Shown here: one piece after another, positions 1 through 10,130 of the stretch
Numbering within the stretch: the first letter of the stretch is position 1
Layout: each line of letters starts with the position of its first letter
Source: Agromyces atrinae
Lineage (GTDB): Bacteria; Actinomycetota; Actinomycetes; Actinomycetales; Microbacteriaceae
Assembly: GCF_013407835.1 (NCBI RefSeq)
Contig: NZ_JACCBI010000001.1
Location: 496,001-560,000 of the forward strand
Length of the DNA stretch: 64,000 nt
Direction of reading: 5' to 3'
Made by a program: the position numbers and the translations under genes
Notes under the pieces: generated by a model
The model's input: only the letters and a program-made list of their open reading frames with translations
Databases searched by the model: none
Told to the model about the DNA's origin: nothing

Positions 1-159
1 TTCGAGCGCGAGTACCGCCAGAAGCTCAAGAGCTACATCGAGGGCCAGCTGCGCGATCTCGACACCTCGGCTCCCGTGAACCCCAACGCTCCGACGTCGT
101 TCGGTGCAGCCGCCGACGACGCGAAGCCCGCGTCGAGCTTCCAGGGCTTTGGAGCCTAA
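1..159 (+). CDS. divIVA: DivIVA/Wag31 polar growth protein, C-terminal end (partial)
   Basis: The window opens inside this gene, in frame from base 1 to the TAA at 157-159 (52 residues visible). The segment begins FEREYRQKLKSYIEGQLRDL, a charged coiled-coil end typical of actinobacterial DivIVA/Wag31, followed by a low-complexity Ala/Ser/Pro tail ending in FQGFGA. DivIVA marks cell poles and organises apical wall growth; that role is family knowledge. The position just before lspA matches the conserved actinobacterial order. Only the tail is visible, so the call rests on the coiled-coil motif plus context. Confidence 0.8.
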   Translation, partial: FEREYRQKLKSYIEGQLRDLDTSAPVNPNAPTSFGAAADDAKPASSFQGFGA

Positions 160-733
160 GCGTCCGTCGATCAGTGCCAGAGCGCTCGTCGTTCTGACTC
201 TGGTCGCGGCCGCACTCTACGGTCTCGACCAGCTGTCGAAGTACCTCGTCGTCACGAACCTCACCGAGGGGGCGGTCGTCGAGGTCTTCGGCTCTGTTCT
301 GCAATGGCAATTCGTTCGTAACCCCGGAGCCGCGTTCTCCATCGCGAGCGGCATGACGTGGATCTTCACGATCCTCGCCGTCGGCGTCATCGGCTTCATC
401 ATCGTTTTCGCCCGTCGCATCCGCTCGATCGGCTGGGCGGTCGTCTTCGGCCTCCTCCTCGGTGGAGTGCTCGGCAACCTGACCGACCGGCTCGTGCGCG
501 AGCCGAGCTTCGGTCAGGGCCACGTCATCGACTTCATCTACACCCCGTGGATGCTGCCGGCGATCTACAACGTCGCCGACATCGCCATCGTGTCGAGCAT
601 GGGTCTCTTCCTCATCCTGACCCTGCGCGGCGTCGGCCTCGACGGCGTGCGTGAGACGAAGAAGACGGCGGAGCCGGTCGAGACCGAGGCGGCTGCCGAG
701 ACGTCCTCGCCCCGCCCCGCGACTGAGAACTGA
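149..733 (+). CDS. lspA: Lipoprotein signal peptidase (signal peptidase II)
   Basis: This is a membrane aspartyl protease that removes signal peptides from prolipoproteins after lipidation. Four hydrophobic segments are visible. The family signatures [21 protein letters not shown] and NVADIAIV supply the conserved Asn and the two catalytic Asp residues. A TTG start at 149 overlapping the divIVA stop gives 194 residues; the open frame extends upstream to 104 but that part overlaps divIVA coding. A 30-residue Glu/Thr/Ala-rich tail follows the last membrane segment. The stop overlaps the ATG of the next gene (TGATG), so the two are probably co-translated. Function is confident; the exact start is less so. 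Confidence 0.93.
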   Translation: MEPKRPSISARALVVLTLVAAALYGLDQLSKYLVVTNLTEGAVVEVFGSVLQWQFVRNPGAAFSIASGMTWIFTILAVGVIGFIIVFARRIRSIGWAVVFGLLLGGVLGNLTDRLVREPSFGQGHVIDFIYTPWMLPAIYNVADIAIVSSMGLFLILTLRGVGLDGVRETKKTAEPVETEAAAETSSPRPATEN

Positions 734-1656
734 TGCCGTCCCGATCACTGCCCGTTCCGGACGGCCTCGAGGGCTCGCGCGTCGACGCGGGCCTCGCCAA
801 GATGCTGGGGCTCTCGCGCACGATCTCCGCCGAGGCGGCCGAAGCCGGGGGAGTGTCCCTCGACGGCCGTGTCGTCGGCAAGTCCGATCGGCTGCGCGGC
901 GGAGCCTGGCTCGAGGTCGAGTGGGTCGAGGAGCGACGGGAAGCCGTCCTCGAGGCGATCCCCGTGCCCGACCTCGGCATCGTCCACGACGACGACGATC
1001 TCGTCGTCGTCAACAAGCCGGCGGGCGTCGCGGCACATCCGTCGGTCGGCTGGAACGGTCCGACGGTTGTGGGCGCCCTCGCCGCGGCGGGGTTCCGCAT
1101 CTCGACCTCCGGCGCGTCCGAGCGGCAGGGCGTCGTGCACCGCCTCGACGCCGGCACGAGCGGCCTTATGGTCGTCGCGAAGTCGGAGTACGCCTACACC
1201 TACCTGAAGCGCCTGTTCCACGATCGCCAGGTCGAGAAGTACTACCACGCCGTCGTTCAGGGGCACCCCGATCCGTTCTCCGGCACGATCGATGCTCCGA
1301 TCGGCCGGCACCCGCGCTCCGAGTGGAAGTTCGCGGTCACGGGTGACGGCAAGCACGCCGTAACCCACTACGACACGCTCGAGGCCTTCCCGTACGCCTC
1401 GCTCCTCGAGATCAAGCTCGAGACCGGGCGCACGCACCAGATCCGCGTTCACATGGCTGCACAGCGTCATCCGTGCGCCGGCGACTCGATGTACGGGGCC
1501 GACCCCACCCTGTCGGCGCGGCTCGGGCTCGAGCGCCAGTGGCTGCACGCCGTGCGTCTCGGCTTCGCGCACCCCGCGAACGGCGAGTACGTCGAGTTCG
1601 AGGCGCCCTACGCTCCCGACCTCGCTCACGCGCTCGAGGTGCTCGGAGCGGACTGA
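733..1656 (+). CDS. rluD: RluA/RluD-family rRNA pseudouridine synthase
   Basis: This 307-residue protein has an N-terminal S4-like RNA-binding region (about residues 1-80) and a RluA-type catalytic domain. The catalytic Asp lies in the motif [10 protein letters not shown]. Downstream motifs [10 protein letters not shown] and [10 protein letters not shown] are also typical of the family, which isomerises uridines in 23S rRNA. The gene starts on the last base of the lspA stop codon. Assignment to RluD rather than another RluA subgroup is by length and synteny only. Confidence 0.88.
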   Translation: MPSRSLPVPDGLEGSRVDAGLAKMLGLSRTISAEAAEAGGVSLDGRVVGKSDRLRGGAWLEVEWVEERREAVLEAIPVPDLGIVHDDDDLVVVNKPAGVAAHPSVGWNGPTVVGALAAAGFRISTSGASERQGVVHRLDAGTSGLMVVAKSEYAYTYLKRLFHDRQVEKYYHAVVQGHPDPFSGTIDAPIGRHPRSEWKFAVTGDGKHAVTHYDTLEAFPYASLLEIKLETGRTHQIRVHMAAQRHPCAGDSMYGADPTLSARLGLERQWLHAVRLGFAHPANGEYVEFEAPYAPDLAHALEVLGAD

Positions 1657-1673
1657 GCGTCGGTGCATCGACG

Positions 1674-1679
1674 TAGGCT
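1674..1679 (+). promoter_or_regulatory. Probable -10 box for dnaE
   Basis: TAGGCT lies 33 nt before the GTG start of dnaE, in the short gap after rluD. It matches the TANNNT boxes seen before other genes here. No convincing -35 box was identified. Confidence 0.4.
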
Positions 1680-1712
1680 GTAATCCCCACCCGCACCACC
1701 TTCTGGAGGACC

Positions 1713-4700
1713 GTGTCCGGCGACTCTTTCGTCCATCTGCACGTGCACAGCGAGTACTCGATGCTCGACGGTGCCGCACGGGTCGGCGAGCTCATCACCG
1801 CCGCGAAGGAGCAGGGCATGCCTGCCGTCGCGGTCACCGACCACGGCAACGTGTTCGGCGCCTTCGACTTCTGGCGCACGGCGACCGAGGCCGGCATCAA
1901 GCCCATCATCGGTACCGAGGCATACGTCACGCCGGGTACCCACCGCAGTGACAAGACGCGTATCCGGTGGGGCAACGGCGGCGGCGACGACGTCTCGGGT
2001 GCTGGCGCCTACACGCACATGACCCTGCTCTCGGCCACGACCGCGGGCATGCACAACCTTTTCCGGCTGTCGTCTCGGGCGTCGATCGAGGGCTACTACT
2101 TCAAGCCCCGTATGGATCGCGAGATCCTGTCGCAGTACTCCGACGGGCTCATCGCGACGACGGGCTGCCCCTCCGGCGAGGTGCAGACGCGACTCCGCCT
2201 CGGGCAGTACGACGAGGCCGTCAAGGCCGCGGCCGACTTCCGCGACATCTTCGGCAAGGAGAACTACTTCGCCGAGATCATGGACCACGGTCTCAGCATC
2301 GAGAAGCGCATCATGGGCGACCTCATCCGGCTCTCGAAAGAGCTCGATCTGCCGCTCGTCGCGACGAACGATCTGCACTACACCCACGCGCACGATTCGA
2401 AGAGTCACGCGGCTCTATTGTGCGTGCAGTCGGGCTCGACGCTCGACGACCCGAACCGGTTCAAGTTCGACGCCGACGAGTTCTACCTGAAGACGCCGCA
2501 GCAGATGCGCGAGCTCTTCCGCGACTACCCCGAGGCGTGCGACAACACGCTCCTCATCGCCGAGCGTTGCGACGTGAAGTTCAACACCAACGCGAACTAC
2601 ATGCCGAACTTTCCGGTTCCCGACGGCGAGAGCGAGGAGAGCTGGTTCGTCAAGGAGGTCGAACGCGGCCTCCACGAGCGCTACCCCTCGGGCATCCCCG
2701 ACGACGTGCGCAAGCAGGCCGACTACGAGACCTCCGTCATCGTGCAGATGGGCTTCCCGGGCTACTTCCTCGTCGTAGCCGACTTCATCAACTGGTCGAA
2801 GGAGAACGGCATCCGCGTCGGCCCTGGCCGCGGATCGGGTGCCGGTTCGATGGCGGCCTACGCGATGAAGATCACCGACCTCGATCCGCTTCGTCACGGC
2901 CTCATCTTCGAGCGGTTCCTCAACCCCGACCGCGTCTCCATGCCCGACTTCGACGTCGACTTCGACGAGCGTCGTCGCGGCGAGGTCATCAAGTACGTGA
3001 CCGAGAAGTACGGCGACGAGCGCGTCGCGCAGATCGTCACATACGGAACGATCAAGGCGAAGCAGGCGCTCAAGGACTCCTCGCGCGTGCTCGGTTTCCC
3101 CTTCGGCATGGGCGAGAAGCTCACGAAGGCCATGCCGCCGCCCATCATGGGCAAGGACATCCCGCTCTCGGGCATCTTCGACTCGAAGCACCCGCGCTAC
3201 AAAGAGGCCGCCGACGTCCGCAACGTCATCGAGAGCGATCCCGAGGCGCGCACGGTCTTCGAGACCGCTCAGGGGCTCGAGAACCTGAAGCGTCAGTGGG
3301 GCGTGCACGCAGCCGGCGTCATCATGTCGAGCGACCCGCTCATCGACATCATCCCGATCATGAAGCGCGAACAAGACGGCCAGATCGTCACGCAGTTCGA
3401 CTACCCGGCGTGCGAGTCGCTCGGTCTGATCAAGATGGACTTCCTCGGGCTCCGCAACCTGACGATCATCGACGACGCGCTCGACAACATCGAGTCGAAC
3501 CGCGGGTTCCGTCCCGTGCTCGAAGACCTCGATCTCGACGACGCCCCGGCGTACGAACTGCTGACGCGCGGCGACACCCTCGGCGTCTTCCAGCTCGACT
3601 CGCCCCCGATCCGCTCGCTCCTGCGCCTCATGAAGCCCGACAACTTCGAGGACATCTCGGCCATCCTGGCGCTCTACCGGCCGGGCCCGATGGGTGCGAA
3701 CTCGCACACGAACTATGCGCTCCGCAAGAACGGGCTGCAGGAGATCACCCCGATCCACCCCGAGCTCGCCGAACCGCTCGAAGAGATCCTCGGCACGACC
3801 TACGGCCTCATCATCTACCAGGAGCAGGTGATGTCGATCGCGCAGAAGGTCGCCGGGTTCTCGCTCGGTCAGGCCGACATCCTGCGTCGCGCGATGGGTA
3901 AGAAGAAGAAGTCCGAGCTCGACAAGCAGTTCGAGGGCTTCAAGGGCGGCATGAACGCCAACGGCTACTCGGACGCCGCGGTCAAGACCCTGTGGGACAT
4001 CCTTCTGCCGTTCTCCGACTACGCCTTCAACAAGGCGCACTCCGCGGCCTACGGCGTGCTGTCGTACTGGACCGCCTATCTGAAGGAGCACTTCCCGGCC
4101 GAGTACATGGCGGCCCTCCTCACCTCGGTGGGCGACGCACGCGACAAGCTCGCGCTCTACCTCAACGAGTGCCGTCGCATGGGCATCAAGGTGCTGGCCC
4201 CCGACGTCAACGAATCGATCGGCTTCTTCGCCGCCGTCGGCGACGACATCCGCTTCGGGCTCGGGGCGATCCGCAACGTCGGCTTCAACGTCGTCGAGGC
4301 GATCCGCGCCGCGCGCGACGAGAAGGGCCGCTTCGAGTCGTTCCACGACTTCCTCAAGAAGTCGCCGCTCCCCGTCGCCAACAAGCGCACCGTCGAGTCG
4401 CTCATCAAGGCCGGCGCGTTCGACTCGCTCGGGTCGACGCGTCGTGCCCTCGTCGAGATCCACGAGTCGGCGGTCGAGTCCGCCGTCAGCGAGAAGCGCG
4501 TCGAGGCGACCGGTCAGGCCGGGTTCGACTTCGACTCCCTGCTCGCCGATGTGGCGAGCGAGCCCGTCTCGCTCGTGCCCGACCGCCCCGAGTGGGCGAA
4601 GCGCGACAAGCTCGCGTTCGAGCGCGACATGCTGGGCCTCTACGTCTCCGACCACCCGCTCGCGGGGCTCGAGGTGCCGCTCGCGAAGCACGCCTCGACG

Positions 4701-5231
4701 ACGATCACCGACCTCATGGCCTCGGAGTCGACGCAGGACGGCGACACCGTCACCGTCGCCGGACTCGTGACGAGCGTGCAGCACCGCATCGCGAAGGCGT
4801 CCGGCAACCAGTACGGCATGATCCAGGTCGAAGACTTCGCGGGTGAGATCACGGCGATGTTCATGGGCAAGGCGTACCAGGAGTTCTCGTCCGCGCTCGT
4901 CGCCGACACCATCGTCGTCGTGCGGGGGCGGGTGAGCATGCGGGATGACGGCATGAACCTGCACGCGTTCAGCATCTTCTCGCCCGAGCTCGGAGCTGTC
5001 GGTGAAGAGGGCACTCTGCGCCTGCGCTTCTCGGAGCGGACGGCGACGACGGAGCGCATGGAGAACCTGCGAGACATCCTCCTCCGCCACCCGGGGCAGA
5101 ACGACGTCAAGGTCGCGCTGACCGGCAGGGAAGGCGATCGCATCTTCGGGATCGACCGATACCCGGTGAAGCTCACCGCCGATCTCTACGGGGAGCTGAA
5201 GAGTCTGCTCGGGCCCAACTGTCTGCTCTGA
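1713..5231 (+). CDS. dnaE: DNA polymerase III alpha subunit
   Basis: The 1172-residue replicative polymerase follows the family order: N-terminal PHP domain (FVHLHVHSEYSMLDG), palm catalytic aspartates in MPDFDVDFDERRRGEV and a third in KMDFLGLRNL, helix-hairpin-helix region, then a C-terminal OB fold (VTVAGLVTSVQHR). Length and domain order match actinobacterial DnaE1. The start is GTG at 1713, after GGAGGACC in the leader. No frameshift or internal stop was seen. It should act at the fork with the delta subunit HolA, encoded at 47463. Confidence 0.97.
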   Translation: MSGDSFVHLHVHSEYSMLDGAARVGELITAAKEQGMPAVAVTDHGNVFGAFDFWRTATEAGIKPIIGTEAYVTPGTHRSDKTRIRWGNGGGDDVSGAGAYTHMTLLSATTAGMHNLFRLSSRASIEGYYFKPRMDREILSQYSDGLIATTGCPSGEVQTRLRLGQYDEAVKAAADFRDIFGKENYFAEIMDHGLSIEKRIMGDLIRLSKELDLPLVATNDLHYTHAHDSKSHAALLCVQSGSTLDDPNRFKFDADEFYLKTPQQMRELFRDYPEACDNTLLIAERCDVKFNTNANYMPNFPVPDGESEESWFVKEVERGLHERYPSGIPDDVRKQADYETSVIVQMGFPGYFLVVADFINWSKENGIRVGPGRGSGAGSMAAYAMKITDLDPLRHGLIFERFLNPDRVSMPDFDVDFDERRRGEVIKYVTEKYGDERVAQIVTYGTIKAKQALKDSSRVLGFPFGMGEKLTKAMPPPIMGKDIPLSGIFDSKHPRYKEAADVRNVIESDPEARTVFETAQGLENLKRQWGVHAAGVIMSSDPLIDIIPIMKREQDGQIVTQFDYPACESLGLIKMDFLGLRNLTIIDDALDNIESNRGFRPVLEDLDLDDAPAYELLTRGDTLGVFQLDSPPIRSLLRLMKPDNFEDISAILALYRPGPMGANSHTNYALRKNGLQEITPIHPELAEPLEEILGTTYGLIIYQEQVMSIAQKVAGFSLGQADILRRAMGKKKKSELDKQFEGFKGGMNANGYSDAAVKTLWDILLPFSDYAFNKAHSAAYGVLSYWTAYLKEHFPAEYMAALLTSVGDARDKLALYLNECRRMGIKVLAPDVNESIGFFAAVGDDIRFGLGAIRNVGFNVVEAIRAARDEKGRFESFHDFLKKSPLPVANKRTVESLIKAGAFDSLGSTRRALVEIHESAVESAVSEKRVEATGQAGFDFDSLLADVASEPVSLVPDRPEWAKRDKLAFERDMLGLYVSDHPLAGLEVPLAKHASTTITDLMASESTQDGDTVTVAGLVTSVQHRIAKASGNQYGMIQVEDFAGEITAMFMGKAYQEFSSALVADTIVVVRGRVSMRDDGMNLHAFSIFSPELGAVGEEGTLRLRFSERTATTERMENLRDILLRHPGQNDVKVALTGREGDRIFGIDRYPVKLTADLYGELKSLLGPNCLL

Positions 5232-5282
5232 GCGGGCGGGTGGGCATCCGACGGGGCGCTGAACCGGGTGACGGGTGCGGCC

Positions 5283-5288
5283 TAAACT
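5283..5288 (+). promoter_or_regulatory. Leaderless -10 box for hisD
   Basis: TAAACT ends 7 nt before the hisD ATG at 5296 and there is no ribosome-binding site, so the transcript probably begins at or near the start codon. Confidence 0.5.
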
Positions 5289-5295
5289 AGTCCCG

Positions 5296-6615
5296 ATGAT
5301 CCAGCGCATCGACCTTCGAGGTCAGACCCCCACCCCCGCCGAACTCCTCTCTCTCGTGCCGCGCACGTCGAGCGACGTCTCGGACGCCATGGCGGCCGCT
5401 GCAGCGCTCATCGACGACGTGCGTCGCGACGGCGAAGCCGCCCTCGTGGCGCAGGCCGAGCGCTTCGACGGCGTCCGTCCCGAGGCACTCCGCGTTCCCG
5501 CCGCGCATCGTGCGGAGGCACTCGCCGGGCTCGACCCCGCTGTCCGTGCGGCGATCGAGGAGACGATCCGACGGGTGCGGGAATCGAGCGCCGCACAGGT
5601 GCCCCCCACGCAGACGACGGAGCTCGGCGACGGCGCCGAGGTCGTCCAGCGCTGGACGCCCGTCGGGCGCGTCGGCCTCTACGTGCCCGGCGGCAAGGCC
5701 GTCTACCCCTCGAGCGTCGTCATGAACGTCGTGCCCGCGCAGACCGCGGGCGTGGCCTCGATCGCGCTCGCCTCACCGGCGCAGGCCGATCAGGGCGGAC
5801 GCGTCCACCCCACGATCCTCGCGGTCGCGGAACTCCTCGGCGTCGACGAGATCTACGCGATGGGCGGCGCGGGCGCGGTCGGCGCCTTCGCCTACGGCGT
5901 TCCCGGTCTCGTCGAGCGCGTCGACCTCGTCACGGGCCCGGGTAACCGGTTCGTCGCCGCCGCGAAGCGCGTCGTGCACGGTGTCATCGGAATCGACGCG
6001 GAGGCCGGTCCGACCGACATCCTCGTGATCGCCGACGACTCGGCCGATGCCGACCTCGTCGCGGCCGACCTCGTGAGCCAGGCCGAGCACGACGAGGTGG
6101 CCGCCGCCGTCCTCGTCACGACGTCGGAGGCCCTCGCCGACGCGGTCGTCGAGCGGCTCGCCGTGCGCGCGGCGGCGACTAAGCACTCGGCACGCGTGCA
6201 GACGGCCCTCGGCGGCCGCCAGTCTGCCGTCGTCCTCGTCGATGACCTCGCCGGGGCCACCGCGTTCAGCAACGCCTTCGCGCCTGAGCACCTCGAGATC
6301 CAGACGACCGATCCTGACGCCGTGCTCGCGTCGATCGTCAATGCCGGCGCGATCTTCCTCGGGTCGTATTCACCTGTAAGCCTCGGCGACTACTCGGCGG
6401 GATCGAATCACGTCCTCCCCACCGGAGGCCACGCGCGATTCTCCTCCGGGCTCTCGGCCGCGACCTTCCTCCGGCCGCAGCAGGTCGTACGCTACTCCGA
6501 GGCCGCACTGCGGGAGGTCGCCGAGAACATCGCCGCTCTCTCGGCCGCCGAAGACCTCCCCGCTCACGGCGAGGCCGTCACCGCTCGCTTCGACCGCGCG
6601 CGCACCGAAGCCTGA
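5296..6615 (+). CDS. hisD: Histidinol dehydrogenase
   Basis: HisD oxidises L-histidinol to L-histidine in the last two steps of histidine synthesis, using NAD and Zn. Visible signatures are [45 protein letters not shown] and the catalytic EHLEIQT region. The frame is open from 5275, but ATG 5296 gives the canonical N-terminus (MIQRIDLRG) and sits just after a -10 box. The protein is 439 residues, normal for the family. No other his gene is next to it; nrdR follows after 7 nt. Confidence 0.96.
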   Translation: MIQRIDLRGQTPTPAELLSLVPRTSSDVSDAMAAAAALIDDVRRDGEAALVAQAERFDGVRPEALRVPAAHRAEALAGLDPAVRAAIEETIRRVRESSAAQVPPTQTTELGDGAEVVQRWTPVGRVGLYVPGGKAVYPSSVVMNVVPAQTAGVASIALASPAQADQGGRVHPTILAVAELLGVDEIYAMGGAGAVGAFAYGVPGLVERVDLVTGPGNRFVAAAKRVVHGVIGIDAEAGPTDILVIADDSADADLVAADLVSQAEHDEVAAAVLVTTSEALADAVVERLAVRAAATKHSARVQTALGGRQSAVVLVDDLAGATAFSNAFAPEHLEIQTTDPDAVLASIVNAGAIFLGSYSPVSLGDYSAGSNHVLPTGGHARFSSGLSAATFLRPQQVVRYSEAALREVAENIAALSAAEDLPAHGEAVTARFDRARTEA

Positions 6616-6622
6616 GGAGACC

Positions 6623-7096
6623 ATGTACTGTCCGTTCTGCCGCAACCCTGATTCGCGCGTCATCGACTCGCGCACGAGTGACGACGGTCTGTCGATCCGT
6701 CGTCGGCGCCAGTGCCCGTCGTGCACACGTCGTTTCTCGACGACAGAGACCGCGAGCCTCAGCGTCATCAAGCGCTCGGGCGTCGTCGAGCCCTTCAGCC
6801 GCGAGAAGGTCGTGTCGGGTGTGCGCAAGGCCTGCCAGGGCCGGCCCGTGACGGATTCCGACCTCGCGGTGCTCGCGCAGAAGGTCGAAGAGACGATCCG
6901 TCAGACGGGTGCATCGCAGATCGAGGCGAACGACATCGGACTCGCCGTGCTCCCGCCCCTCCGTGAACTCGACGAGGTCGCCTACCTCCGGTTCGCGAGC
7001 GTCTACCAGGCCTTCGAATCGCTCGACGACTTCGAGGACGCCATCGGTCAGCTGCGCGCCGAGCACGGCCGTCTTCCCGCACGGCCGGCGGAGTGA
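6623..7096 (+). CDS. nrdR: Transcriptional repressor NrdR
   Basis: This 157-residue NrdR has an N-terminal zinc ribbon ([17 protein letters not shown] and CPSCTRRF, four Cys) followed by an ATP-cone domain (about residues 49-139; [16 protein letters not shown]). NrdR represses ribonucleotide reductase genes by sensing ATP/dATP. GAGGAG precedes the ATG. Its stop overlaps the putative GTG start of pyrD. Confidence 0.96.
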   Translation: MYCPFCRNPDSRVIDSRTSDDGLSIRRRRQCPSCTRRFSTTETASLSVIKRSGVVEPFSREKVVSGVRKACQGRPVTDSDLAVLAQKVEETIRQTGASQIEANDIGLAVLPPLRELDEVAYLRFASVYQAFESLDDFEDAIGQLRAEHGRLPARPAE

Positions 7097-8130
7097 GCGC
7101 CATGTACCGTCTGCTCTTCTCGACGTTCCTCTCGCGCCTCGACCCCGAAGACGCGCACCACCTCGCTTTCGCTGTCATCCGTCGCCTGCCCTGGCTCGGC
7201 ATCGGCCGCCTCGTGAACCTCGTCACGCGGCCCGATCCGCGCCTTGCGGTCGACGCGCTGGGCCTCCGCTTCCCTTCGCCGTTCGGCGTCGCCGCGGGCT
7301 TCGACAAGGACGGACTCGCCGTGTTCGGGCTCGGAGAACTCGGATTCGGTCACGTCGAGGTCGGCACCATCACGGCGCTCGCGCAGCCGGGAAACGAGCG
7401 GCCGCGACTCTTCCGGCTCGTGCCCGATCGTGCGCTCATCAACCGCATGGGCTTCAACAACGATGGTGCAGACTCGGCCGCCCTGCGTCTCGCGAAACTC
7501 GCCCGACGTTCGCGGCGCCCGGTGCTCGGCGTGAATATCGGCAAGAGCCGCGTCACGGCCGTCGAGAATGCGACAGCCGACTACGTGCGGAGCGCTCGCG
7601 TGCTCGCGCCGCACGCCGACTACCTCGTGGTGAACGTCAGCTCGCCGAACACGCCCGGGCTCCGCGGCCTGCAGGAGCTCGATGAGCTCGCCCCGCTGCT
7701 CGAGGCGGTCAAGGCCGAGGCCGGTGAGACTCCGCTCCTCGTGAAGATCGCGCCCGACCTGACGGATGACGCCGTCGAGCGCATCGCGAAGCTGGCCGTC
7801 CGTCTCGGACTCGCGGGCATCATCGCGACCAACACGACGATCTCGCGCGAGGGCCTGCGATCGTCGGCCGCCGCCGTCGAGGCCGCCGGTGCCGGAGGAC
7901 TCTCGGGTGCTCCGCTCGCGAAGCGTTCGCTCGAGGTCCTGCGGCTCATCCGCGCGAGCGTGCCCGCCGAGCTGTGTGTGATCTCGGTCGGCGGAGTCGA
8001 CACCGCTGACGACGTGCAGGAGCGACTCGACGCGGGGGCCACCCTCGTGCAGGGTTACTCGGCTTTCATCTACCGCGGCCCGCTCTGGGCGCGTTCGATC
8101 AATCGCGGTCTCGCCCGCCGACTCGGCTGA
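7093..8130 (+). CDS. pyrD: Dihydroorotate dehydrogenase (quinone), class 2
   Basis: PyrD oxidises dihydroorotate to orotate in pyrimidine synthesis with FMN and passes electrons to quinone. Motifs [50 protein letters not shown] and [10 protein letters not shown] define the FMN barrel. The N-terminal helices typical of the membrane-associated class 2 enzyme are present. The GTG at 7093 overlaps the nrdR stop; ATG 7102, three codons on, is an alternative. Up to 345 residues. Confidence 0.95.
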   Translation: MSAMYRLLFSTFLSRLDPEDAHHLAFAVIRRLPWLGIGRLVNLVTRPDPRLAVDALGLRFPSPFGVAAGFDKDGLAVFGLGELGFGHVEVGTITALAQPGNERPRLFRLVPDRALINRMGFNNDGADSAALRLAKLARRSRRPVLGVNIGKSRVTAVENATADYVRSARVLAPHADYLVVNVSSPNTPGLRGLQELDELAPLLEAVKAEAGETPLLVKIAPDLTDDAVERIAKLAVRLGLAGIIATNTTISREGLRSSAAAVEAAGAGGLSGAPLAKRSLEVLRLIRASVPAELCVISVGGVDTADDVQERLDAGATLVQGYSAFIYRGPLWARSINRGLARRLG

Positions 8131-8162
8131 ACGCCGCCCGACGGCCTGGTCTCGCGCCGCCG

Positions 8163-8208
8163 CGCGTGACCGTTGCGGCGGACATCCGCGCGACACGCCG
8201 GTCACGCG
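8163..8208. repeat. GC-rich dyad element downstream of pyrD
   Basis: A perfect 10-bp inverted repeat (CGCGTGACCG at 8163-8172, CGGTCACGCG at 8199-8208) encloses a smaller GCGGA-CA-TCCGC hairpin. No T-run follows. The stretch 8131-8302 has no gene. The sequence shares CGACACGCCG and a nearby CCTGCAGC with the element at 48559-48638. Confidence 0.5.
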
Positions 8209-8302
8209 TGCCTGCAGCGCGGCGCGCCGCCGCGGCATCCGCTCGAACGGCAGCCGCCCGGCAGCGGCCGAGCACCCCGCCGCGACGGCAGAGCGCTCGA
8301 AG

Positions 8303-9361
8303 CTAGAGCAGGCCGATCTCGCCGAGGCGGTCGGCGATCTGCGACCCGTCGGCGCCGGAGACGACGGGAACCGCGTTGGCCGACGACTCCTGCTTCGTGC
8401 GACCACCCGCGAGCACGGCCTCACCGGCGGAGAGCTCGCGGATCGCGATCGCGGAGACCTTGTCGGGGTTCTCGGCCGCGAACTCGGCGTACAGGTCGGG
8501 ATCGTGCTGGCCGTCGTCGCCGATGAGGAGCCAGCGGATGTCGGGGAACTCTTCGGCGAGCCGGCGCAGGTTCTTCTGCTTGTGCTCCTTGCCGCTGCGG
8601 AAGAGCCGGTCGTGGGTGGGGCCCCAGTCGGTGAGCAGCATCGGCCCGGCGGGGTAGAGGTTGCGCGAGAGGAAGCGCGTGAGCGTGGGTGCGGTGTTCC
8701 AGGCGCCGGTCGAGAGGTAGACGACGAGGGCGCCCTCGTACTTCGCCGACAGTCGCTCGAGCAGCACGGCCATGCCGGGCGTCGGCGTGCGCGCGTGCTC
8801 GTCGAGCACGAAGGTGTTCCAGGCGGCGACGAAGGGCCGCGGCAGGGCCGTGACCATGACGGTGTCGTCGATGTCGGAGATGATGCCGAAGCGCGTCTCG
8901 GGCGGCACGATGCGGATCGGGGCCTCGACGGGCTTCGAGCCGGCGACCGAGAGGGTCGCCGTGTGCCAGCCGGGCTCGAGTTGCGCGGGGATACGAGTGT
9001 CGACCACTCCGCCGCGATCGGCGACGACGGTCGTGCGCTGTCCGCCGACCTCGATCGTCACCGAGACGTCGCCGACGGGCACGCTCGTGAAGCTCCGCCA
9101 TCCGCGGATGCCCTGTTCGCGGCGACGGCGCCGGCGCTCGGACTTCAGGGTTCCCGGCGGGCGGCTGAGCAGCACCCGGCAGAAGATGCGCACCCATTCG
9201 GACGAGCCGTAGCCGGTGTACGGCACGACCGTCGGCACGTGTCCGCGGCGTCGCACCCAGCGCTCACGGAAGGCGTGGACCATGTCCTCGAAGCGGGCCG
9301 CCCGGTGAGGCTTCCGAAAGGGGAGACTGCCGCTGTGAGGTGCGTGCAGATCTCCCGGCAT
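8303..9361 (-). CDS. DUF2183 / App1-like phosphatidate phosphatase domain protein
   Basis: This 352-residue protein has an HAD-like DxDxT core in the motif SDIDDTVMVT (Asp163 and Asp165). Later motifs LSTGAWNTAPTL, DWGPTHDRLF and LLIGDDGQHDP match the DUF2183 (App1 LNS2-like) family. A beta-rich domain (about residues 90-150) precedes it. Yeast App1 is a phosphatidate phosphatase; the bacterial substrate is unknown. The longest frame is used; ATG at 9283 (residue 27) is an alternative start. It is convergent with pyrD across 172 bp and divergent from the tetR gene. Confidence 0.75.
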   Translation of the reverse strand: MPGDLHAPHSGSLPFRKPHRAARFEDMVHAFRERWVRRRGHVPTVVPYTGYGSSEWVRIFCRVLLSRPPGTLKSERRRRRREQGIRGWRSFTSVPVGDVSVTIEVGGQRTTVVADRGGVVDTRIPAQLEPGWHTATLSVAGSKPVEAPIRIVPPETRFGIISDIDDTVMVTALPRPFVAAWNTFVLDEHARTPTPGMAVLLERLSAKYEGALVVYLSTGAWNTAPTLTRFLSRNLYPAGPMLLTDWGPTHDRLFRSGKEHKQKNLRRLAEEFPDIRWLLIGDDGQHDPDLYAEFAAENPDKVSAIAIRELSAGEAVLAGGRTKQESSANAVPVVSGADGSQIADRLGEIGLL

Positions 9362-9454
9362 TCCTCCAGTCTCTCACGCTCGCGGTGCGACGGTCGTCGT
9401 CGGCCGCCAGGTTCCGCCGGTAGGGTGGGGAGCCGAAAAACCTTGGGAGGTTCT

Positions 9455-10123
9455 GTGGCGCTCGGCCAACACATCACCGATGACGACGACACGTTGGCCA
9501 ACGTGCGAACGGAACCGACGCAGTCGCGCAGCTCGAAGCGACTGGACCATCTTCTCGACGCCGCCGCGGCGATCGTCGACGACGGCGAAGCCGAGCGGAT
9601 GACGACGGCCGAGGTCGCCGAGAGGGCCGGAGCGTCGATCGGAACGGTGTACCGGTACTTCCCCGATCGCCTCGCGATCCTCGCCGCCCTCCGTCAGCGT
9701 GCGACGCGCCGCTTCCGCCAGAAGCTCGCCGAGGAGCTCTCGATCGAGCACCCCGAGGATTGGATGAGCCTCCTCGACACCGTCGTCGACGTCTACGTCG
9801 AGATGTACCGCTCGGAGCCCGGCTTCAGCGTCATCGGCGCGGGCAACCGCGAGCGGGTCGAGGACGATGGCGACGAGTCGCGCCCGAGCATCTTCGCCGT
9901 GCGGCTCGCCCGTGAGATCGCCGAGGGATTCGACGTCGAGAACGACGCCGACCTGCGCTTCTCGCTCGACATCTGCGTCGAGATCGGCGAGGCCCTCGTG
10001 GCGCGCGCGTTCGCGACGGACCCCGCCGGCGACGAGCGCTACATCGCGGAGTGCCGCCGCATCCTGCACAGCTACCTCGGCGAGCACCTCGCGACGGCCG
10101 AGAGCCGGGCGTCGGCGGCCTGA
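9455..10123 (+). CDS. TetR family transcriptional regulator
   Basis: The N-terminal HTH (about residues 35-80) includes MTTAEVAERAGASIGTVYRY and FPDRLAILAAL, a standard TetR recognition helix. The rest is a helical ligand domain with no recognised specificity. The frame stays open far upstream, but GTG 9455 is preceded by GGGAGG at good spacing, giving 222 residues. It is divergent from the DUF2183 gene and convergent with the DedA gene, so either could be a target. The ligand is unknown. Confidence 0.85.
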   Translation: MALGQHITDDDDTLANVRTEPTQSRSSKRLDHLLDAAAAIVDDGEAERMTTAEVAERAGASIGTVYRYFPDRLAILAALRQRATRRFRQKLAEELSIEHPEDWMSLLDTVVDVYVEMYRSEPGFSVIGAGNRERVEDDGDESRPSIFAVRLAREIAEGFDVENDADLRFSLDICVEIGEALVARAFATDPAGDERYIAECRRILHSYLGEHLATAESRASAA

Positions 10124-10130
10124 CACTCGG

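Noticed and set aside
2415..5309. A 964-codon open frame on the minus strand
   Set aside because: It is the antisense shadow of dnaE in high-GC DNA; its composition is Arg/Glu/Asp/Val-rich and has no recognisable domain.
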